Shown here: positions 53,186-64,000 of the stretch, piece by piece
How the letters are laid out: each line of letters starts with the position of its first letter
Position numbering within the stretch: position 1 is the stretch's first letter
From: Allomyces arbusculus
Lineage: Eukaryota > Blastocladiomycota > Blastocladiomycetes > Blastocladiales > Blastocladiaceae
Assembly: GCA_027604705.1 (NCBI GenBank)
Contig: JADHYV010000032.1
Coordinates: forward strand, 62,001-126,000
Direction: 5' to 3'
Length of the DNA: 64,000 bases
Made by a program: the position numbers and the translations under genes
The notes under the pieces: generated by a model
What the model saw: only the letters and a program-made list of their open reading frames with translations
Databases searched by the model: none
Told to the model about the DNA's origin: nothing

Positions 53186-55163
53186 CTACTCGCCGTCGCT
53201 ATCCATGTCGACATCATCCGCGGCCGCTCCACCCTCCGCGGCCCCCGTGCCATCCCCCTGCTCATCATCCTCATCCTCGTCCTCGTCCTCCCCTTGTTTC
53301 CTGCGCCCCTTCTTGCGCTTGCCCCCATTCCCCTCCGCCGCGGCCGCGGCCGCTGCCGCCGCATGCGCTGCCTGCGCGGCCGCCGCCGACTTCCACAGCG
53401 TGTCCTTGACGTACGCAAAGAACAGGTCGTCCCCGGGCACATCCAAATCCGGCGGCCATTCGACCCCTTTCGCCTGCGCCGCCGCGCGGACCCCGTCCAC
53501 GACCGTCCGCAGCCGCTGCTCACGCGCGCGCAAGAACAGAATATAGTCGTGCGCGGTCTTGAGCACGGCCGTCTTGGCAATCAATTTCCCGTCCGGTTCC
53601 GGCGGGGCCGCATCGGCCCCGCCCTTCCGCCGGCGGCGCGGTGCGGGCGGCGCGCGGACCGGGTTCGGGTTGGCCTTGGTCCGGCGTGCGGTGATACTGA
53701 ATTGCAACCCCGGGACCAAGCGCCGCAGGTCGTCGAACCCGCACTTGAGGTCGAGCCGCCGCTTCTGTTCGGCGAGCTTGTGCGACGCGCGCTTGTCGCC
53801 GGTGTCGCCGGTGGTGGCCGGGGGTGGCGGTGGAGCGGAACTGGTAATGGGGGTGCCCGTGGACGTTGCTTGCCACTCGCGCAGGAGCAAGCCGTCGGCG
53901 AGCCCCAGCGGCGCGAGACCGCCGACCGACGCGATGTCGACCGTCGTAGTGGATGGAGCGGTCGTCGACGACGGACCAGGGAGTGCAGGGCCCGGGAGCG
54001 GCGCGAGCGCTGGCAACGCCGGTCGGGGAGCGAGCGGTGGGAGCCCGCGCGGCGTCGCGTCCCCGGCCCCCACCGCCGTTGTCGAGCTCGGCTGCATTCG
54101 CGGGGTAAAATCCGGCCGCATCAGCGGCGTCGCAGCGGCACTCGGGTGCATCCCGGGGGTCATGTCTGGCCGCATCATGGGCGTCGCGGATCCATTGGTC
54201 ATCATCATCGGCGGTGGCATTGGCGTGAGCGCAACGGGCGTCGCGCCTCCACCACCCATCGCGCCCGCGGGCCGCATTGCCGGCGAGACGAGCGGGAGGA
54301 ACGGAGGGGTGAGCCCTGCCGCGCCGTATGCGCTCGCGGCAAGCGCACCAGCGTACGGCTGTGCGCCCATCGGCAGCGACTGCGGGGTCGGCGGGAGTGG
54401 GCCCATGGTCGCGGGCGAGTGCATCCCGCCGTTCGGCGGCGATCCGGACCGCGACTTGTTATTGTTGGGCGCGAGTCGCGGTGAAGGGCGCGGGTACGGC
54501 GCGGCCGCGAGCTTGGCGACTTTCGAGACCTTGCGCGCGGCGGCGATACTCCCACCGGTCCCGCCACCGACGGCAGGTGCGGTGGACGTCGGCGAGGGAA
54601 GTTGTGGACGCGGGCTTGCGGACGTGCGCCCCGTGTTGACACGCGCGCTGCCCGGAAGCGGTGACGGCGCCTTCCCCGTACTTGACGGCGTTCGCGACGG
54701 CGGCGGCATCATCATCGACGGTGTCGGCGCAGGTACAGGCTGGGGTGCCGGTGCGATTCGGCCGGCCATGAGCGCCGCGGGGGTCGCGGGGACGAGCGGC
54801 CGCGGCGGATCTTGGGCGGGTTGGCCCATGACCGCCGCCTGCACAGCCTGCTGCTGTTGCTGCTGGAGCGCGAGCGGCGCGGGATGCCCAAAATGCGACT
54901 GGTGCAGTGCCGGCGCGGCAGCGGCCGCCGGCATCATCGACCCGCCGAGCTGAGACGGCGGGAGTGGTGGGAGAGCACCGGCGACGGCCATGTGCGGACC
55001 GCCGGCATGCAGTGCAGGGGACGTGAGCGGCGAGAAGGGCGTCTCGTGCGAGGCCTGCATCGATAAGCGCGAAAATGCGTGCGAGGGCGTGTAGGTGATG
55101 GCCGGTGCGAGGGCCACGGGGGACATGGTGGATGCGGCCGCGTACGGGTGCGTGGCAAATTGC

Positions 55164-55195
<32 letters not shown>

Positions 55196-55876
55196 AGCCT
55201 GCTGGAGCTGCTGGAGCTGCTGCTGATGGTACTGGAGCTGCTGTTGGTGTTGCTGTTGCTGCTGGTGCTGTTGCTGCTGAAGCAAGAACGGGTGCGTCTG
55301 CGGCGCGGCCGACGGCGTCGACGGCTACACACAAAATTTCCACAGTCGCAGGGCGTGCGCGTCAAATCGACCTGTCCGCTGACCATCTTCAAGCGAAAAA
55401 GTACGCACCACCGCCGCAAGCGGCGTGTCGACATCCATCATCCCCGCGGACGCTGACGCTGAGACCGTGCGGCGCTCCACGTCGGCGAGCTTGCGCGCGA
55501 GCATGGCAGCGTGCGCCGCTTGCTCGTCGAGTTTCTGCAGCAGCACCTGCTGTGCGTGCTGGTTCGACGCGATTGTCTGCGCGAGCATCGCCACGACCTG
55601 GTCGTTTAGCGTCGAGCCTGCTGCGGGTTGTTGCGGCGCTGGTGCGGGCGCTGCGGGCGCTGCAGGCGCGGGGGCTGGGGCCGCGGGGGGCTGGCCGAGC
55701 AGCGCCGCGAGCACGGCCGGGTCCCACATGGCCGCGTCCGCATTGGCGGCGGCATTAGCGGCGCCAGCGTTGACAGGCTGCGGGGGCGGCGGCGGGTCGG
55801 CGGGCGCGGGCGACTCCGAGTAGGCCAGGAAGGCGTCGAGCAGTTGTTGATGGTCGGGCGGGAGGTAGTCGGACAT
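53186..55876 (-). CDS. bHLH transcription factor, MLX/Mondo-like, with polyglutamine and long loop
   Basis: Two exons (55876-55409, 55324-53186; 84-nt intron) give 868 aa. Exon 1 is Ala/Pro-rich with a short coiled stretch (LLQKLDEQAAHAAMLARKLA). Exon 2 opens with a Gln-rich block of about 50 residues from CAG/CAA repeats, then a long Pro/Ala/Gly/Met region. The bHLH lies at about 668-768: basic region HKLAEQKRR (HxxxExxRR, the E-box CACGTG class), helix 1 LKCGFDDLRRLVP, a Lys/Arg/Pro-rich loop of about 45 residues, and helix 2 KLIAKTAVLKTAHDYILFLR. The AEQKRR...GFDxL...KxxxLxKTAxYI pattern is nearest to MLX and MondoA/ChREBP. The tail is Ala-rich, basic, then very acidic. It should be nuclear; activators with this layout are common. 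Confidence 0.85.
55150..55292. repeat. CAG/CTG-rich polyglutamine tract
   Basis: CTG-type repeats on the plus strand encode interrupted poly-Gln (with His, Leu and Tyr) in the bHLH protein on the minus strand. The interruptions suggest an old and fairly stable tract. Confidence 0.85.
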
Positions 55877-56252
55877 GGTGGCGGCGGCTGCGTGGGCGCA
55901 AGTGGGTGAAATCGGTGGCGGCGAGGGCGGCGAGCACGGTGCGGGCAGTCGCGGACGGCCAGCGGGCCTGGGTCGGCCGCGAGGGAGGGGGCCGAATGGT
56001 GGTCGCGGACGAGGACGGACGAGGGCCAACCGAGCGAGGCGGCGGCGACGGTCGGTGTTGGGTCCGCTCAACTGGCAGCGCTGGCGGCGAACCCGGTTTG
56101 ACTTGGACGAGCGGATGCCAGCGAAACTGCGGTCCTGGCGCGATTCCCAATCCCAACCCGTTCAAAGATCACTTCTCTATCCACGTCTTTTTGATCTGAT
56201 CACTACTCACGCCCTCCCTCCGCGTTCTGCTCAATCTCACCTCATCCGCTAT
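55877..56252. other. intergenic region between tandem minus-strand genes
   Basis: It lies upstream of the bHLH gene and downstream of the SAPS gene. The bHLH frame stays open upstream of its ATG but is Arg/Pro-rich and not protein-like. No other feature. Confidence 0.4.
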
Positions 56253-59200
56253 CTAGTCGTCGTCGATCCCGCCGAGCCGGTCGCCCTCCATGCTCTCGCC
56301 GCGCCAGAACGATCGCCCGGCAAGCGACCGCGCCGCAAACCCGGACAACCCCCCGCCATCCGCGCCGGTCGCCCACGCGTTGTCGGTTGCTCCACCGGCC
56401 AAATCGAGCACGCTCGCGCGCACGTCCTCGTTATCCGCATCCGCTAAACCCGCTGCAAGATCCTCGTCGCCATTCGGCATCCACTCCCGCTCCCCCGACT
56501 GTGGGTCCGCCGCGCCCACGGCCTCGACCGACGTCCACGGACTCGGGCATTTGGGCAGCGTCGGCGCGCCGGGTTTCGAGTTGGGAATCGCCAAACTGCG
56601 CCGCAACTCGTCAAACAATTCCTGCCGCGACCGCCGGCGTGCGCGGCGGCGCCGTTTCTTCGTGTCCCCGTTCGCCGCGGTGGCCGACCCGTCGCTGTCG
56701 TCAACATCGTCGTCCACGGCGACCAGGCCGCACGTGTCATCTTCGCCGCTCGAGAGGATTGGGGTGGGTGGTGGCGCGAGGTCTGGGCTGAACCCGAGGC
56801 AGATCGAGTCTGGGAAAAGGTCAGTTGGTCAATCACGGTTCTTCTCTACCCAAGAAAGGATATCGGAGTCGTACACTTGGAACCAAGTCCCACGCCGCGG
56901 TCTTGGTCGCGCGAAATGGCCAGCACCGCCGGCGGGAGCCGTGCCTCGTTGATCCCGGGCACGTCGCGGTCGACAAACGCGATCCGCAGCGCATCGGGGA
57001 CAAACTGCGGGACCGGCCGCCGCCCGAGCCGTCCACGGCCCCACGCCGTGCGGCCGTCGTCGAGCGTCGCAACTTGCCGTGACGTCTCGCGGCTGCACAG
57101 GTCCGAATTCATCAGTTTCCACACCAGGTATTTCACCAGTCACATCTCCACGTACAGCAAGACCGGCATGAACGCCTGGTACGCCGGATGCGACGTCATC
57201 AACTGACTCAAATAATCGTCGTGCCCGCGTGCATCCGCCGTGAGCCGCACCAAGTTCAGAATCACGACTGCATACGCGTGCACGTCGGCCGACCGGCGCA
57301 CATTCGCCCCAGCCCCCTCAGGCGGCGCCAACCCAATTGAGCTTGACGCCGGGGTTACGGCAGTCGCCGGCACCCGATTCTCCGGTACTGCACCCAACCG
57401 CTCCGTCGAGGCCGACGCAAACGCCGACATACGCCGCGGCCGCGGCGGCATGCTTGTCGACGCCGACTTGGTCATCGATTGGGTCCGGCGGCGCGCGCGC
57501 GGGGCCGGGCCCACGCTCGCGGTCGGTGTGGGCGGTGGGAGACAGACCGGCGCATCGGCTTCGCCAGAGACGTACTCGGCGATCAGGCGGAGAAGGAGTT
57601 TGGGCTTGACCATGGCGTGCCGGATCAGGGTCTGCGACCCGGTCGCCAGCACATAGTGCAGGATTCGGTAGTAGACGGCCCAGTAGATCCCCGACCGGTG
57701 CGTGCGCAGCATCATGTCGGCGACGGACCGCCAGATGTCCGGCGAAATGGCGGATTCGAGGGTCGCGGCGTCGGCCAGGAGGACCACGTGTTGCACGAGC
57801 TCGAGCGATTCCATGAAGGTGGTGCTGGAGGGGGCAATCAGTGTCCGTGCGAGGAGGCCGAGTTCCGGGATCAGCGCCTGCGCGAGCGACTTGGAGACGT
57901 GGAAGAGCGCCGAGTCGGTCGCAGTGAAAGTGGGCAACGTCGACGGCGGTTTCGGGATGCTATGGCGATGAGCACGGTAAGGACAAGAATGCCAAAATGT
58001 GAGAATGGAGCCGAATTGGGAGTACGATTTCACAACAAGCGCGTGCAAAATGGACACGACAGCGTCGGTGTGGTACGAGTGCGGCGACGTCAAGAGCTAT
58101 TCGGACACGACCATGTCAGTCTGTGGAGCTTTGACGAACAGAATGACGAGAGTGTAGTCCATACGCTCAAGAACGAGTCGAGCAAGTGCATGTCCGTAGC
58201 CAGCGACATGAACAGCATGCTGCTATTGTCACACTTGACGGCCTCGTCGACGAGCACACGCACAAACTGAACCGTTGCCGCGACCAGCTCCGGCACTAAG
58301 GAGAAGGAACACCAAAGTCAGGCCCCGCACTCGTTTCTCCACCCTGTCCACCCAGAAGAAACCCTCGCGGACCCGTGCTATGCACATTGTGCACGACACA
58401 CTCGATCAACTCGAGTGCCTGGAAATGCACAAAGCGCTGCGTGCGCTCACGCGGATGGTCGCTTGCTTGGTGCATGATGCACGTCAACAGCGCGCTCGCC
58501 ACAGCCGGGTGGTGCACGTACGGCACCATGCTCATGACGAGCGGCACTACGGCTACTGCGTCGTCGGCCGGGTGCTCGTAGACGATGCGTGCCATCACGC
58601 GCTGCGTGAACCTCTTGACGAGAGACTCGATCACGCGACCAAAGTGATGCAGGTTTGCGTCCGAGTTGAGGGCGAGTGCTTCGAACAAATGTGCCACTAG
58701 TTAAGAAAGCGAGTCAGCTTGGTGCAGATGTTGCTTGGTAGGCGGTGGGGGGCAGCAATACCAATCGCGTCGAGATGCTTTTCCACAAACCCTGCGTTTG
58801 CAGGGTTCGTCGCGCACAGCATTTCCATGACAAAGTAGGACCGAATCGTCTTGTCGAGCGCTACGTCGCGATTGCGCGTAATCTCGGGCGTGATGGTCCA
58901 CTCGGCGTCCATGGGTCGTGGCCGCTCGTTTGGGGGGACGCGTGTCAAGTACCCGAGGAAGAGCGGGAGCACACCTGTGCAAGAAGGAATATACATCAGC
59001 TCCTGATCCCGAACCGAGTCCACCCGGAAATTCAGACTCCACGCACCTTCGGTTGAGAGGAAATCCACAACACGCGCATCCATGCGAATCGTCTCAAGGT
59101 CCAAAATCTTTTCAATCAGCACACGCGCCGACGCGACAAACTCGTCCTGCGCGAGCGGCGCGTATGCAGCGCCCGCCGCGGCCGCGGGCCGCAGCAGCGA

Positions 59201-59444
59201 GTTGGCGTCGAACATGTCGCCGTGCGCGATTGCCACGTTTTTCTGCAAGTACCAAACAGAGCCGGTCAGATTGAGGACGCAGTACTCGATGCGCAATGAG
59301 GCAACGTACTTCAGACCGCCGGCGTGACTTGGCGCGACGGTTGACCTCGGGCCCCGTGGACGCCGCCTTGGCGGACGGCAGCGGCGCGGCCGTCGGTGGG
59401 TCGGGCACTGGACTCGGCACGACGGGGGACTGCTCGGGTGGCAT
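56253..59444 (-). CDS. SAPS-domain regulatory subunit of PP6/Sit4 phosphatase
   Basis: Seven exons (59444-59310, 59242-58762, 58696-58373, 58295-58165, 58096-57156, 57092-56884, 56809-56253) give 925 aa, and every join keeps phase. SAPS proteins (yeast Sap155/185/190, human PPP6R1-3) bind the Sit4/PP6 catalytic subunit. The match is at pattern level: ILDLETIRMDARVVDFLS (family: LxxECKxxNxRLxxFL), IRSYFVMEMLCA, HHFGRVIESLVKRF then VHHPAVASALLTCIM (family: YFSKVxxxLL ... AIxDLLLRLI), WAVYYRILHYVLATG with HAMVKPKLLLRLI (WNNFLHxxV ... LL), then HAYAVVILNLVRLT and HPAYQAFMPVLL. The C-terminus is acidic then basic (KKRRRRARRRSRQELFDELR) and disordered. Another ARM-repeat family is the alternative. 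Confidence 0.72.
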
Positions 59445-60090
59445 TCGGGTCGCGGTACGAGCAAAGTGTGCAACGGGAGCAGGGGACGGGTGCTTTTCCT
59501 GGGTGCCGGGTGTTCAGAAAAGGAGCAATTTTGCAAGCCGGGCGGCGACGGGCGCTTGGTTCGGTAGCACAACGACGCACTGCTAGCCGGTCCAATCGAT
59601 TCGAGCAAAAAGCGGGACACTGATCCAACGTGAAGCGCACGTAAGATCAGGCAATGGCCGGTTCTTGGCAAGCAAATTTGGTCGTCGACGGTCGTAGCTC
59701 CGTAGGCCGAGCGGTGCAGAGAAAAGGAGGCGTCGGAGCAGGGAAGTGCGCGCGATCGTCCCCTCGTCGTTAACGAGCGACTGCAAGACCGCCGTTATTG
59801 CTTGCCGGTGGTCGACGGGTCGTCCTTGTGAGCAGCTGCCAGGAGGTTGCTGGCAGGCAATCATGAATGATAGGATGATCTCAGCTTGATCAGCCTTGCG
59901 CTGTAGTTTTCGTTTCGTGGGGGTGTAGCAACGAGGCACGCGCACACACATGATCCAAACAACACCTCACGGCCGTGTTGCACTCTTCACTTTGCGTCTG
60001 CTTTGGCAATCGACACAGCTTGAAGGCGGGCCACGAATTGCCCGACTGCATCGCGAGTTGCTGCATTCCGTTGTTCACGCACGCCTGACC
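59445..60090. other. divergent intergenic region
   Basis: It separates the SAPS gene (minus) from the RPB12 gene (plus). No gene or RNA seen. Confidence 0.4.
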
Positions 60091-60419
60091 ATGTTCAACG
60101 CCGGCGCCTACGCCCAGCCGCCGCCAGCAACGGCCTACCTCTGTGCCGGTCAGTCATTTGAACACCACGACTCTGCACCCGCAAGCTCAACTTGGACCGA
60201 CCACGCTCACGCATCGCACACCCTGCAACATAGCGTGTGGCGAGGAGACGGAGCTCAAGCCCAAGGAGCCCGTGCGGTGCAAGACGTGCGGCCATCGCGT
60301 GCTCTACAAGAAACGCACGTCGCGAAGTGCGTGCCTTGTGGCCCTTTGCTCCTCCCGATAATTCATTCTGACCGCTGCCTTTGCTTTGATTTGTAGTGGT
60401 CCAGTTCGAGGCGCGGTAA
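60091..60419 (+). CDS. RPB12: RNA polymerases I/II/III shared subunit Rpb12 (ABC10-alpha)
   Basis: Three exons (60091-60148, 60234-60326, 60397-60419) give 57 aa, the normal size. Joined sequence includes [37 protein letters not shown] and MVQFEAR: two CxxC zinc ligands and the family's C-terminal RTxRxVxFxAR. The subunit is structural in all three nuclear polymerases. Introns are 85 and 70 nt and split the first zinc knuckle and the R/M junction. The N-terminal 15 residues are Ala/Pro-rich. Confidence 0.95.
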
Positions 60420-60963
60420 ACGCAACGGTTCTTGTCTCTGCTCGTCCCCATGCTTCGCTCGCCCCATGTACATTCCTTTCCCGAGCAGCCGGCCGCTACC
60501 CTGACTCCCGCCGACGCGCCGGGGAACCTCGCGCCCGCTCTACGCTCGTCAGGCCGCACGGACGTGCCTTTGGTTGCAACGGATTTGTTCCTCAATACAG
60601 TGTTTCCGTTCAGGTGTGTCCAATCCGGCTCGGTCGTGGCAACTGCCTCCATCTCCGCGTCGCTTGAGGGAGCTGAAGCGACTCTGAGTGTCAGAGACTT
60701 CACGAAAGGAGAGTGTCGAGCTGCAGCTCGCTCTGCTCGGGCGAACCAAATTTACACGTGATCGCTTCAAGGCAACAAACCTGCTGCAAGCCTGCACAGT
60801 TCGGCCATCACCATCACCACGGTCGACCAGGAGCAAGCCTGTCGCGTGGTCGACCATCAACCACTCACTTCCGCGAGTTACACTGCCAGCAAGGACCGGC
60901 CTCGAGCGACAGGCGCGAAATTCCATGCCTTCAGTCTGAACCGACTCGCTGCCGCAGCCCACC
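60420..60963. other. intergenic region upstream of the importin gene
   Basis: Tandem spacer between RPB12 and importin-13. Frames on both strands lack support. No gene seen. Confidence 0.4.
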
Positions 60964-63900
60964 ATGGACCTACAGCAAACCATCGCGCCCGTCATGGAAG
61001 CGCTGCGCGTCGTCTACGACCAGGCGACGTCGTCCGAGGCACGGCAAGCGGCGCAGTCGTACCTGCTGCAAGTGCAGTGTAGCGACCTCGCCTGGGATCT
61101 CGGTTGGATGTGTCTGAAGCAGTCGGATCAGGTGCGGCCCTGCCGGTCCTGGCACGTTGAGCGCGTGCTGATCAGCACGACTGACCCTCGCGCTCACCCG
61201 CGCCAATTTCAGATCCCGATCCAGTATTTTGGCGCGCAGTCGATTCAGATCAAGGTCTCGCGCGACTTTGCCAAGATTCCAGTCGACCAGTACGACGCGA
61301 TCCGCACCGCGCTTCTCGACGGCGTGCTGTGGACGTGCCAGGCGCACGCGGCGCGATCGGTCATGAAAAAGCTGTGCTTTGCGGTATGTACGTTGACGGC
61401 AGGCATGGTTTCTCATTTGCAAAGTGGTCAAATCAGCATGGTCCAACTGACCAAACTGACCGCGATTCCAGGTGGTCATCTTCGGCCTCCACACGGCGCC
61501 TGCACACTGGCCACGCATGGTCCCATCGCTTCTCGAACTGTTCCAGCAACGCTACGCGCAATCACCGGCCGACGTGCAGGTGGCCCTGCTGCACGCGCTG
61601 CTCGAGCTGTTGCGCGGTCTCCCTGAAGAATTCGGGCGCGCGTCGTCGCTGTCGGCATCGCAGCGCACGCAGCTGCAGCAGGAGCTCGTGGATGCGATTC
61701 CGGCGGTGCTCGCGTTCCTGTGCGACCTGCTCGACCACGCCGCGGCCGAGATCCAGATCGCGGCCCTGCAGACGCTCGCGAGTTGGATCCAGTTCGGGAT
61801 CCCGATCACGAACCTGGTCCCGATCCTCAACAAGGCCATTGTCCTGGCGCGCAACGACGCCACGTTCGAAGCGGCGCTCGCGGTCCTCGGCGACGTTGTC
61901 TCGCACTCGTCGAACGCGCGGTTCGAGGACACGCTGTGCAACGGGCTCGTGCCGTTCATGGTCGAGCTCGCGCCGGTCGTCGCCGAGGCGATTGCCGACG
62001 ATGACGAAGACAAGGCCGACACGCTCGCGCGGTTTGTCACGAGTTTGACGGAAGCGTTCCCGACGTGGATCGTCAAGCACCTCGACCAGCCGCAGGTCGC
62101 GCGCGTGCTACTGCCGATGCTGCTCGAAATCATTGCGTTTCCCGGGTTCCCGGGCGCCGAGCAGGACGTGTCGGAGATTCCGTTCCACACGTTTTTCATG
62201 ATTCAGGAAACGCTCAGCGATCCGGATCAGATTGTCGCCGAGTTGGGCGTGGCCGGGAACGGCGGGACTGTGCGGCCGGCCATGTCCACAAATTCGTCGA
62301 CCGATTCGCTCGTCATGCTCGACCAGGACGACGACGAGGACGACCTGCCGCCGCTCGTGCAGCTCCCACCCGCCATCGAGGCCGCGGCACACGCGCTCTT
62401 CACGGACCTCGTCTCGCGCATCGTTCGCAAAGTCGAATGGACCGACGATGCTGCCTGGACGGCCTGGTCCAAGGACCGGCGCGAACGGTGGGCACAGTTC
62501 CGCCGCGCGGCCGCCGACACACTCCTTGTCGCGTACTACGTCCTGCGGCAGCGCATGCTCGAGTGGGTCCTGCAGGAACTGTCGACCACGCCGCCCGCCA
62601 ACTGGAAGCGTGTCGAAGCGCTGCTTTTCTGCATCCGGTCCATTAGCGAGGCTGCACCGAAAGATGGGCCGGGCGCACAACTCGTTGCGCGCGTACTCGC
62701 GCCCGATTTCTTCGCGGCGGGCGCCAACTTGCCGCTGCGCGTGCGGCAGACGCTGCTCTACATCATGGGTGGGTATGCCGAGTGGTTCCACGCGAACCCG
62801 GCGCAACTCGCGTTTGCCGTCCAAGTCCTGACAAATGGATTGCGCGACAAATTCACGCTTACGTCGGCAGCACGCAGTTTGCGCGAGTTGTGCGACGCGT
62901 GTCGCGCCGATCTCGTCCCGCATTTGCCGGTGCTGTTCGTAGCTTACCAGGAAATGAAGGCCGTCTTGCCCGTTGTCGAGCGGCAAAAAGTGATCGAGGC
63001 TCTCGCCATGGTCATACAGCAGCTGCCGAGCCACCAGATCATGGAACCGCTTGGGGCCGTGCTCGAGGACATTCTCGTCGGGATTCAGCGCGACCTCGGG
63101 GATTCGGGGCCCGAGGGCCATGACCGATTGCTCGCGCAGTTCAATTTGCTCACGTCATGCTGCAAGGGGATCCAGGCGTCCGAGTGGGACTTGCCCGTGC
63201 AAGGATCGGAGTCGGTCCCGTCCTCGGCGAAGCCCGGCGACCAACCGTCGTTTGTGCAGCTACGGTCGTTGCTACTCCAAATTTTTGCTGAGGTTGCGCG
63301 CACGCACCCGACCGACCTCGAGCTGATCCCGGTCGTGGCGAATCTCATGGAACTCGGCATCAAGTCGACGACGCTCCCGCTCGTTTTCGCACCGGGCGAC
63401 TGGGTGCCTGTCTTCCAAGTGCTTGTGCAGTCCGGCGCGGTCGTGACCACGGCATCCGTCCTCGAGGCGCTCGGCACGCTCGTCACGCACGCGCCGGACC
63501 CGCTCGACGCGACCGTGCGCGCCCTCGTCACGACCGTCCTCGGCAACATGTTACAGTATTTGGTCGCCAACGACGGTGCCGCGTCGCGCGAATCCCCGGA
63601 TCTCGTCGACGCGTACCTGTCGCTCGCGTCGCTCGTCCTGCGGTACCACGCGACGGTCCTGACGGACGACACGGCGCAATTCACGAGTGTCGTGCAGTAC
63701 GCGATCCAGTGCCTGCAGTTGCGCGAACGACCATCGCTCAAAGCCGCGGCACATTTCCTGTCCGACTTTATCTTGCACTCAGCCGCGGAACCGCTTCACG
63801 TGGCCGTTTTCCCGCCGCTCCTCGCCGCGCTCCTGCACGCGATCTTGGTCCACGCGCCGCGCACGATCGTGCCCAACTTGGCCGAAGTCATGTACCGCGT

Positions 63901-64000
63901 GATCACGAGGGCGCCGCAGACCTCGCGCGACTCGCTGCAGGCGCTGTTGCTCGGGCCGCAAGCCGTACCGTGCGCTAGGCTCACTGAGGCCGACCGCAAG
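60964..64000 (+). CDS. IPO13: importin-13 family karyopherin (3' end beyond the window)
   Basis: Exons 60964-61131, 61213-61383 and 61472 to at least 64000 (introns 81 and 88 nt) give 956 aa so far. Bidirectional nuclear transport receptor of HEAT repeats. Close matches to IPO13: IPIQYFGAQSIQIKVSRDF with KIPVDQYDAI (IQYFGASALHIKISR...IPTDQYESL), LLELLRGLPEEF, EWTDDAAWTAWSKDRRERW with FRRAAADTLLVAYYVLR, KRVEALLFCIRSISEAAP, and near the cut PCARLTEADRK (family PSARLSPEQKD). By comparison only about 40-50 residues are missing. Transportin-3/Mtr10 is the nearest relative and fits less well. The short insert after GGTVRPAMSTNSS, acidic (DQDDDEDD), lies in a loop. Confidence 0.92.

Noticed and set aside
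52928-54484. 518-codon plus-strand frame opposite the bHLH gene
   Set aside because: Arg-rich shadow; the minus strand carries a recognisable bHLH domain.

Overview
The window looks like nuclear DNA of a GC-rich fungus. Splice donors are mostly GTACGT-like, branch points are CTGAC/CTGAT-like, introns are usually 64-97 nt, and the small conserved proteins (Lsm5, Rpb12) and Are-type sterol acyltransferase are of fungal kind. A SYP7-type SNARE, a CFIm25 homologue and an importin-13 point away from ascomycete yeasts and toward an early-diverging, possibly zoosporic (Blastocladiomycota-like) lineage. That placement is an inference. Exons were joined by hand from reading-frame continuity, splice signals and family alignment recalled from knowledge; no search was run.

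Layout. 0-17.7 kb is mostly housekeeping: a coiled-coil protein with a possible HR1-like segment, NUDT21/CFIm25, a thioredoxin-fold protein, a small secreted peptide, a NadR-type NMN adenylyltransferase/NR kinase, a Qc-SNARE, sterol O-acyltransferase and UTP14. 18.3-31.4 kb is an accessory block between UTP14 and BLM10. It holds three paralogous seven-helix membrane proteins that I cannot assign to a family, two paralogous secreted, probably GPI-anchored proteins with an 8-cysteine CX3C pattern, an inverted pair of decayed gene fragments, and a decayed Ala/Lys-rich helical protein gene. 33-64 kb returns to conserved genes: BLM10/PA200, a PP2C phosphatase, a WW-RhoGAP, phosphoserine aminotransferase, tRNA-Gly(UCC), an OFA-type MFS transporter with a 17-nt exon, LSM5, an MLX/Mondo-like bHLH factor with a long loop, a SAPS-domain PP6 regulatory subunit, RPB12 and importin-13 (cut by the window end).

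Genes are packed as divergent, convergent and tandem neighbours without operon logic. The conserved genes cover mRNA 3' processing and decay (CFIm25, Lsm5), transcription (Rpb12, bHLH), ribosome assembly (Utp14), trafficking (SNARE, importin-13), proteasome regulation, phosphatase signalling (PP2C, SAPS), Rho signalling, and NAD, serine and sterol-ester metabolism. The most novel material is the seven-helix family and the 8-Cys surface proteins next to it, which together look like a lineage-specific surface or sensing locus.
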